64,000 nt of DNA from Haemophilus parainfluenzae. Lineage in GTDB: Bacteria; Pseudomonadota; Gammaproteobacteria; Enterobacterales; Pasteurellaceae. The translations under genes were made by a program, and so were the position numbers. The stretch spans positions 248,001 through 312,000 of the forward strand of contig NZ_CP063110.1 of assembly GCF_014931275.1 (NCBI RefSeq). Reading direction: 5' to 3'. The notes beneath the pieces are model-generated. The model saw only the letters and a program-made list of their open reading frames with translations. It ran no database searches and was not told the origin of the DNA. Shown piece after piece: positions 58,990 to 64,000 of this stretch. The first letter of the stretch is position 1; each line of letters opens with the position of its first letter.

Positions 58990-61606
58990 TTACCATTGGT
59001 AACCTACACCGGCACCAACATTGTAATCACCTTGTGTAGTTGCTGCACCACTCACTTTGAAGATAACTTTATTGTTATCACTCGCACGTGAGTAACCTAC
59101 TGCAACTGCACTTTCACCTTTGTAGTTACCTACACCAAGGCCAACCATTGAACCACCTGGTTTAGTCACTTGTGGAATATTTGCAGCAGCAGTTGCCCCT
59201 GCGATACCACCACGAAGTTTCTTATCAGTTTTCTTCATTTCGCCACGAACTGCACCAACAGAACGATCAACATATTGTTTGTTTGCTGCATCCGTACCAC
59301 GAACTGGATCTGCCACATTGGTGATTCGACGCTCATTACCAACTGAACCAACTGAAACAGTATTGGCTTCATTTGCTACAGAGCCTTGACCTAACGCCAC
59401 TGAGTTATCTGCAGTTGCTTTCGCACCTTGACCCACAGCTGTTGAGTTTTTACCTGAAGCTTGTGAGTTATTACCTAACGCAGTGCCATTTTCACCACTT
59501 GCATTCGCACCATAGCCAACAGCAGTTGCATCTTTACCTTTCGCTTTCGCACTATCACGTTTGCTGGTGTTATCCGCTGCAAAGGCTGTTTTGCCATCTT
59601 TACTAATCAAGCCAGAGTCTTCAATACGTTTTGCTGAACTTTCTGCTGCTGTTGCAGAAGAAGCTGCTGCAGTTGCTGAAGAACCTGCCGCTGAAGCTGA
59701 AGAGCTTGCTGCGGTTGCTGAGCTATCTGCTGCTGAAGCTGAAGAATCTGCCGCCGAAGCTGAAGAGCTTGCTGCGGTTGCAGAAGAATCTGCAGCTGAT
59801 GCGGATGAGCTTGCTGCGGTTGCAGAAGAATCTGCCGCTGAAGCTGAAGAGCTCGCTGCTGTTGCAGAAGAATCTGCCGCTGATGCTGAAGAGCTCGCTG
59901 CGGTTGCAGAGCTGTCTGCTGCTGAAGCTGAAGAACTTGCTGCGGTTGCTGAGCTATCTGCTGCAGATGCTGAGGAGCTTGCTGCGGTTGCAGAGCTATC
60001 TGCCGCTGATGCTGATGAGCTTGCAGCTGTCGCTGAGCTGTCTGCCGCTGAAGCTGATGAGCTTGCTGCTGTTGCTGAGCTGTCCGCCGCTGAAGCTGAT
60101 GAGCTTGCAGCTGTCGCTGAGCTGTCCGCCGCTGAAGCGGATGAGCTTGCTGCTGTCGCTGAGCTGTCTGCTGCTGATGCGGATGAACTTGCTGCGGTTG
60201 CTGAGCTGTCCGCCGCTGAAGCGGATGAGCTTGCTGCTGTTGCAGAGCTATCTGCTGCTGAAGCTGAAGAGCTTGCTGCAGTCGCTGAAGAATCTGCTGC
60301 TGAAGCTGAAGAGCTTGCTGCAGTTGCAGAGCTATCTGCCGCTGATGCGGATGAGCTTGCTGCTGTCGCTGAGCTATCTGCTGCTGACGCTGATGAGCTT
60401 GCGGCTTTCGCTGAAGAATCTGCCGCTGATGCGGATGAGCTTGCTGCTGTCGCAGAAGAATCTGCCGCTGATGCGGATGAGCTTGCTGCGGTTGCAGAAG
60501 AATCTGCCGCTGATGCGGATGAGCTTGCGGCTGTTGCAGAAGAATCTGCCGCTGACGCTGATGAGCTTGCTGCTGTTGCAGAGCTATCTGCTGCTGAAGC
60601 TGAAGAGCTTGCTGCAGTCGCTGAAGAATCTGCTGCTGAAGCTGAAGAGCTTGCTGCTGAAGCTGAAGAGCTTGCTGCTGTCGCAGAAGAATCTGCCGCT
60701 GATGCGGATGAGCTTGCTGCGGTTGCAGAAGAATCTGCCGCTGATGCGGATGAGCTTGCGGCTGTTGCAGAAGAATCTGCCGCTGACGCTGATGAGCTTG
60801 CTGCTGTTGCAGAGCTATCTGCTGCTGAAGCTGAAGAGCTTGCTGCAGTCGCTGAAGAATCTGCTGCTGAAGCTGAAGAGCTTGCTGCTGTCGCAGAAGA
60901 ATCTGCCGCTGACGCTGATGAGCTTGCGGCTTTCGCTGAAGAATCTGCCGCTGACGCTGATGAGCTTGCTGCAGTCGCTGAAGAATCTGCTGCTGAAGCT
61001 GAAGAGCTCGCTGCGGTTGCAGAGCTATCTGCTGCTGAAGCTGAAGAGCTTGCTGCGGTTGCAGAGCTATCTGCTGCTGAAGCGGATGAGCTTGCTGCGG
61101 TTGCAGAAGAATCTGCCGCTGATGCGGATGAGCTCGCTGCAGTTGCAGAAGAATCTGCTGCTGATGCGGATGAGCTCGCTGCGGTTGCAGAAGAATCTGC
61201 CGCTGACGCTGATGAGCTTGCTGCGGTTGCTGAGCTATCTGCTGCTGATGCGGATGAGCTTGCTGCTGTCGCTGAGCTATCTGCTGCTGACGCTGATGAG
61301 CTTGCTGCGGTTGCAGAAGAATCTGCCGCTGAAGCTGAAGAGCTTGCTGCGGTTGCAGAGCTATCTGCTGCTGAAGCGGATGAGCTTGCTGCGGTTGCAG
61401 AAGAATCTGCCGCTGAAGCGGATGAGCTCGCTGCGGTTGCTGAGCTATCTGCTGCTGATGCGGATGAGCTCGCTGCGGTTGCAGAAGAATCTGCCGCTGA
61501 CGCTGATGAGCTTGCTGCGGTTGCAGAGCTATCTGCTGCTGAAGCTGATGAGCTTGCTGCGGTTGCAGAGCTATCTGCTGCTGAAGCTGAAGAACTTGCT
61601 GCTGTT
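58990..61606 (-). CDS. Trimeric autotransporter adhesin, C-terminal part after the frameshift
   Basis: About 870 residues of native frame: about 46 copies of the Ser/Ala repeat, a second YadA-like head/neck region (ATAVGYGANASGENGTALGN, NSVALGQGSVANEANTVSVG, RRITNVADPVRGTDAANKQ), and the YadA anchor that forms the outer-membrane barrel, ending GVGYQW with the expected C-terminal aromatic. This part cannot be made alone in a useful form, as it lacks a signal peptide: the open frame upstream to 61887 reads the repeat out of frame (Gln/Arg-rich). It belongs with the N-terminal half at 61571-63880. Removing one T at 61605-61606 gives one protein of 1,629 residues. Confidence 0.85.
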
Positions 61607-61880
61607 CGCTGAGCTATCTGCCGCTGACGCTGATGAGCTTGCTGCTGTCGCTGAGCTATCTGCTGCTGACGCTGATGAGCTTGCTGCTGTCGCTGAAGAA
61701 TCTGCTGCTGAAGCTGAAGAGCTCGCTGCGGTTGCAGAGCTATCTGCTGCTGAAGCTGAAGAGCTTGCTGCGGTTGCAGAGCTATCTGCTGCTGAAGCGG
61801 ATGAACTTGCAGCTGTCGCTGAGCTGTCTGCCGCTGACGCTGAAGTACTTGCAGCTGTCGCTGAGCTATTTGCTGATGAA
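59636..61880. repeat. 42-bp tandem repeat array (about 53 copies) coding SSATAASSSASAAD
   Basis: The coding unit is 14 residues of Ser, Ala, Thr and Asp, with wobble-base variation between copies. Variants are TA to KA (two copies), a half-unit insertion near 60660 (SASAASSSASAA) and an SASAAD repeat near the 3' end. A nested near-perfect 231-bp tandem duplication lies at 60437-60898. The array fills the stalk of the autotransporter and contains no USS. Because 42 is a multiple of three and stops are absent, all frames look open. Confidence 0.95.
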
Positions 61881-63880
61881 GCGGCACTTACAGCTGCTGA
61901 AGCTGCACTTTCAATTTTACTTAAGTTGCTGGTAACCACTTCCGCCGCTGATGTTGCAGCTGAAGCTGCTGTAGAGGCTAAAGAAACTGCATTACTTGCA
62001 CTTGAAGCTGCTGTTTTCGCTGTTTCGTTTGTTTTATCTAATTGTGAAGTTACTGCATAAAGTTGTGAACCATTGATCGCTTCTGTTGAAGTCGCGGAAA
62101 TATTTCCTGCTGCAACATTGATCAATTTACGCTCATCATCTACCGCACCTACGCTTACAAAGCTACCTGCACCTGCAACGGTTCCTTTGAAGCCACTATA
62201 GGTTAAATTACCCACAGTTGCTTCAGTTACATTTGCAATAGGATGAGAACCTGTCGTAGTTGAATGATTACCTAAAACCACTGCTTCATCTAAACCTGCA
62301 GCGATATTTAAGTTATTACCCAATACGGTTGTACCGTTTGATGCAATAGTATTACCGTGTCCAATAATCGTGTTATTTTTAACGCCATCTTTTACGTTAT
62401 TTGCAACACCTACAGCAATAGTATTTTGGGTGTTATTACCAACAAGGTTATACACCCCTAATGCTGTACCATTTTTTACATTTTCACCAACCCAAGTGCG
62501 AGCACCAACTGATGTACCATTTGTTGTGCTGTTATCCACACCAGCGTAATGACCTAATGCTGTACCATCATTTGTATTTGGACGAACATAACTTCTTGAA
62601 CCTACAACGGTTGCATTCACAGAATCTTTACCCGCTGCAGAGAATTGTCCCACTACAGTCGCATTCACTGAATTTGCTTCGGCCACAGAATTAGCACCTA
62701 ATACGGTTGCATTTACTGTCCCTGTGCGAGCTGCACTATTAGACCCCACTACCACTGCATCTTCAGATGCTGCTGAAGCACCGTTACCCATAGCAATTGC
62801 ATTATATGCTGTTTCGGTGGTTGTTGCTCGCATACCTGCTGTAATAGAAAATATACCTTGTGCACCAGCAGACGAACGAACTGAGCCGCCATTAGTTCTT
62901 AAACTCTCCTCTGAAGGAAGTCTATCTATATCCTCTGTTCCATCATTTACATGGAAATAAATATTAGCGGCTTGATTAGCCAACTCTAATGCATTATTTG
63001 CAGTAGTGTTTGCCGTTGTTGCGAGAGCTAGAGCATTATTTGCCGTACCTTTCGCACCGGCTGCTGCATCGTCTGCTCTTTCTGCTTTAGTTTTAGCATC
63101 ATCTGCAACAGTTTTAGCATTATCTGCGGTAGCTTGTGCTAATGTTGCCGTACTTGCCGTTGAATTTACGACTGTAATCACGTTGTAAAGCTGTGAACCA
63201 TTAATCGCATCGGTAGAAGTTGCGCTAATTAAGCCTGCTGAAACATATTGAACCTGTCTAGCAGAGGTACTATTACCGACCGCGAGAACAGACGTTCCAC
63301 TCTCTTGACCATTATTACCAACTTCATTTCCATTAATTGTAATTGAAGTTAATGAATTACGATTTCCAGTGACTGAACCTGCACCTAACGCGACATCATC
63401 AGTATTTTTTGCATTAGCACTAGCCCCTACTGCTACTGCAAAATTTGAGCTCGCTACAGCATCTGAACCAACTGCAACTGATTTAGTACCTGTTGCTTTT
63501 GTAGCAATACCGTAAGCCGCGCTATTAGCCCCTGTTCCCTTAGAAAAACGGCCATAAGCCACACCCCCATGATCTGCGGAGGCTTGATGACCAATAGCAA
63601 CAGAGCCAGTATCAGTTGCTGTACCACCGCCACCAGCAATCAAAAAGTTATTCGGTTGATAAGTGAAATTATTTAGAGGAGCCGAAATCGCATCTGCCTG
63701 TCCTGCAACACCCAATGTTGCCAATGCAACAGCACTTAATTTAAATAATTTACTGACTCGACCTACAACTGTCGGCACTGAAATATCAGAAGATGATTTT
63801 ACTTGCCCTTTTGCTAATTCGGACGTCACCACCAACGACTGAGTAGTACGATTCCAAATTACTTTAAAAATCTTATTCAT
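61571..63880 (-). CDS. Trimeric autotransporter adhesin, N-terminal part (frameshifted)
   Basis: The surface part of a type Vc adhesin. The N-terminus is an extended signal peptide region, MNKIFKVIWNRTTQSLVVTS then ELAKGQ, cut near residue 65 after ADA. Two blocks of YadA-like head repeats follow (about 85-175 and 335-560, e.g. GSVAIGHQASADHGGVAYGR, NATVVGQFSAAGKDSVNATV) with neck motifs ATSTDAINGSQLYNV and STEAINGSQLYAV. Helical linkers lead to seven copies of the Ser/Ala repeat, then the frame ends (SSKFFSFSSR) due to an extra T at 61605-61606. It thus lacks the membrane anchor as sequenced. Many NAT/NTT/NGT sequons are present. No homologue is named, as this family is too variable. Confidence 0.88.
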   Translation of the reverse strand: MNKIFKVIWNRTTQSLVVTSELAKGQVKSSSDISVPTVVGRVSKLFKLSAVALATLGVAGQADAISAPLNNFTYQPNNFLIAGGGGTATDTGSVAIGHQASADHGGVAYGRFSKGTGANSAAYGIATKATGTKSVAVGSDAVASSNFAVAVGASANAKNTDDVALGAGSVTGNRNSLTSITINGNEVGNNGQESGTSVLAVGNSTSARQVQYVSAGLISATSTDAINGSQLYNVITVVNSTASTATLAQATADNAKTVADDAKTKAERADDAAAGAKGTANNALALATTANTTANNALELANQAANIYFHVNDGTEDIDRLPSEESLRTNGGSVRSSAGAQGIFSITAGMRATTTETAYNAIAMGNGASAASEDAVVVGSNSAARTGTVNATVLGANSVAEANSVNATVVGQFSAAGKDSVNATVVGSRSYVRPNTNDGTALGHYAGVDNSTTNGTSVGARTWVGENVKNGTALGVYNLVGNNTQNTIAVGVANNVKDGVKNNTIIGHGNTIASNGTTVLGNNLNIAAGLDEAVVLGNHSTTTGSHPIANVTEATVGNLTYSGFKGTVAGAGSFVSVGAVDDERKLINVAAGNISATSTEAINGSQLYAVTSQLDKTNETAKTAASSASNAVSLASTAASAATSAAEVVTSNLSKIESAASAAVSAASSANSSATAASTSASAADSSATAASSSASAADSSATAASSSASAADSSATAASSSASAADSSATAASSSASAADSSATAASSSASAADSSANSSKFFSFSSR
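61605..61606. other. Single-base insertion splitting the autotransporter
   Basis: The repeat normally reads GCTGCTGTCGCTGAG on the plus strand; here it is GCTGCTGTTCGCTGAG, one T extra. The total span from start to stop (4,891 bases) is one base more than a multiple of three, so deleting this T restores a single frame. Confidence 0.9.
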
Positions 63881-64000
63881 AAAAAAATGAAACTCCCTTG
63901 CATAAATTTAATAATATAAAACTATGAGCCTGCCTCAAAACACCCAAGCAGAGACCAATCCCCATTATCTAACACACGCTTAATAAAATCTAGGCATTTT
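63881..64000 (-). promoter_or_regulatory. Upstream region of the autotransporter gene
   Basis: An AGGGAG ribosome site (63893-63898) is separated from the ATG by 12 bases that include a run of seven A. A TATTAT box near 63925 and TTGAGG 16 bases before it form a weak candidate promoter. Otherwise featureless to the window edge. Confidence 0.4.

Noticed and set aside
59561..61612. Long plus-strand open frame of 683 codons, repeats of ELAAVAEESAADAD type
   Set aside because: Antisense shadow of the 42-bp array: no stop arises because the unit is a multiple of three. The real protein is on the minus strand with signal peptide, heads and anchor.
61613..61887. Gln/Arg-rich N-terminus of the 58990-61887 open frame
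   Set aside because: It is the Ser/Ala repeat read out of frame upstream of the one-base insertion, not native protein.
59631..62060. Second plus-strand frame of 809 codons rich in Leu, Lys and Ser
   Set aside because: Another frame through the same array; same cause, no ribosome site and no domain.

Overview
The window looks like chromosome of a Haemophilus-type member of the Pasteurellaceae, probably not H. influenzae itself. The direct sign is the Hin-type DNA uptake signal sequence (USS), AAGTGCGGT or its complement ACCGCACTT, seen about 45 times in 64 kb and often as inverted pairs acting as terminators. Many genes are recognisable Haemophilus housekeeping genes (oapA-oapB-recO-rlmD-relA-dgkA, focA-pflB, comE1, secE-nusG-rplK-rplA, tig-clpP-clpX), but blocks that I recall as separate in H. 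influenzae Rd are joined here. H. parainfluenzae or a close relative is a reasonable guess, not a proof. I see no rRNA, tRNA, CRISPR array, insertion sequence or prophage, and no gene-free stretch longer than 300 bases.

Layout. 1-2,100: glycerate kinase (cut by the window edge) behind a GntP-type permease. 2,100-8,900: one leftward run oapA, oapB, recO, rlmD, relA, dgkA. 9-10.6 kb: epmB and efp, divergent, which together make and modify elongation factor P. 10.7-16.3 kb: a lipoprotein, pflA, a low-GC membrane-protein gene broken at an 18-base A tract, then pflB and focA (anaerobic pyruvate/formate metabolism). 16.5-23.3 kb: comE1 under a textbook CRP-S competence site, a YbjQ protein, rdgB, a DUF305 protein, ispH, lspA, glmU, pyrG. 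23.4-30.1 kb: accessory block of poorly known genes with no Hin-type USS. 30.3-36.5 kb: eno, a NUDIX hydrolase, a small conserved protein, yigB, ygiB-ygiC, iron alcohol dehydrogenase. 36.6-44 kb: rplA, rplK, nusG, secE, clpX, clpP, tig, a BON-LysM protein, ypfJ. 44-53.3 kb: ileS, ribF, murJ, rpsT, rnr, rlmB. 53.4-56.1 kb: brnQ and nhaA, divergent around a strong CRP site.

The most unusual part is 56.1-64 kb. A trimeric autotransporter adhesin of about 1,629 residues carries a stalk of about 53 copies of a 14-residue Ser/Ala repeat (42 bp). It is split by a one-base insertion in the repeat and contains a fresh 231-bp tandem duplication. Directly beside it lie two putative glycosyltransferases: a DUF2827-type protein on the same strand and a GT25-GT2 two-domain protein that converges on it. 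I infer a serine-rich adhesin with its own glycosylation enzymes, whose length and on/off state vary. The second candidate novelty is the gene between pflA and pflB: its two halves would join into one five-helix membrane protein if the 18-base homopolymer were 16 or 19 bases long, which suggests phase variation.
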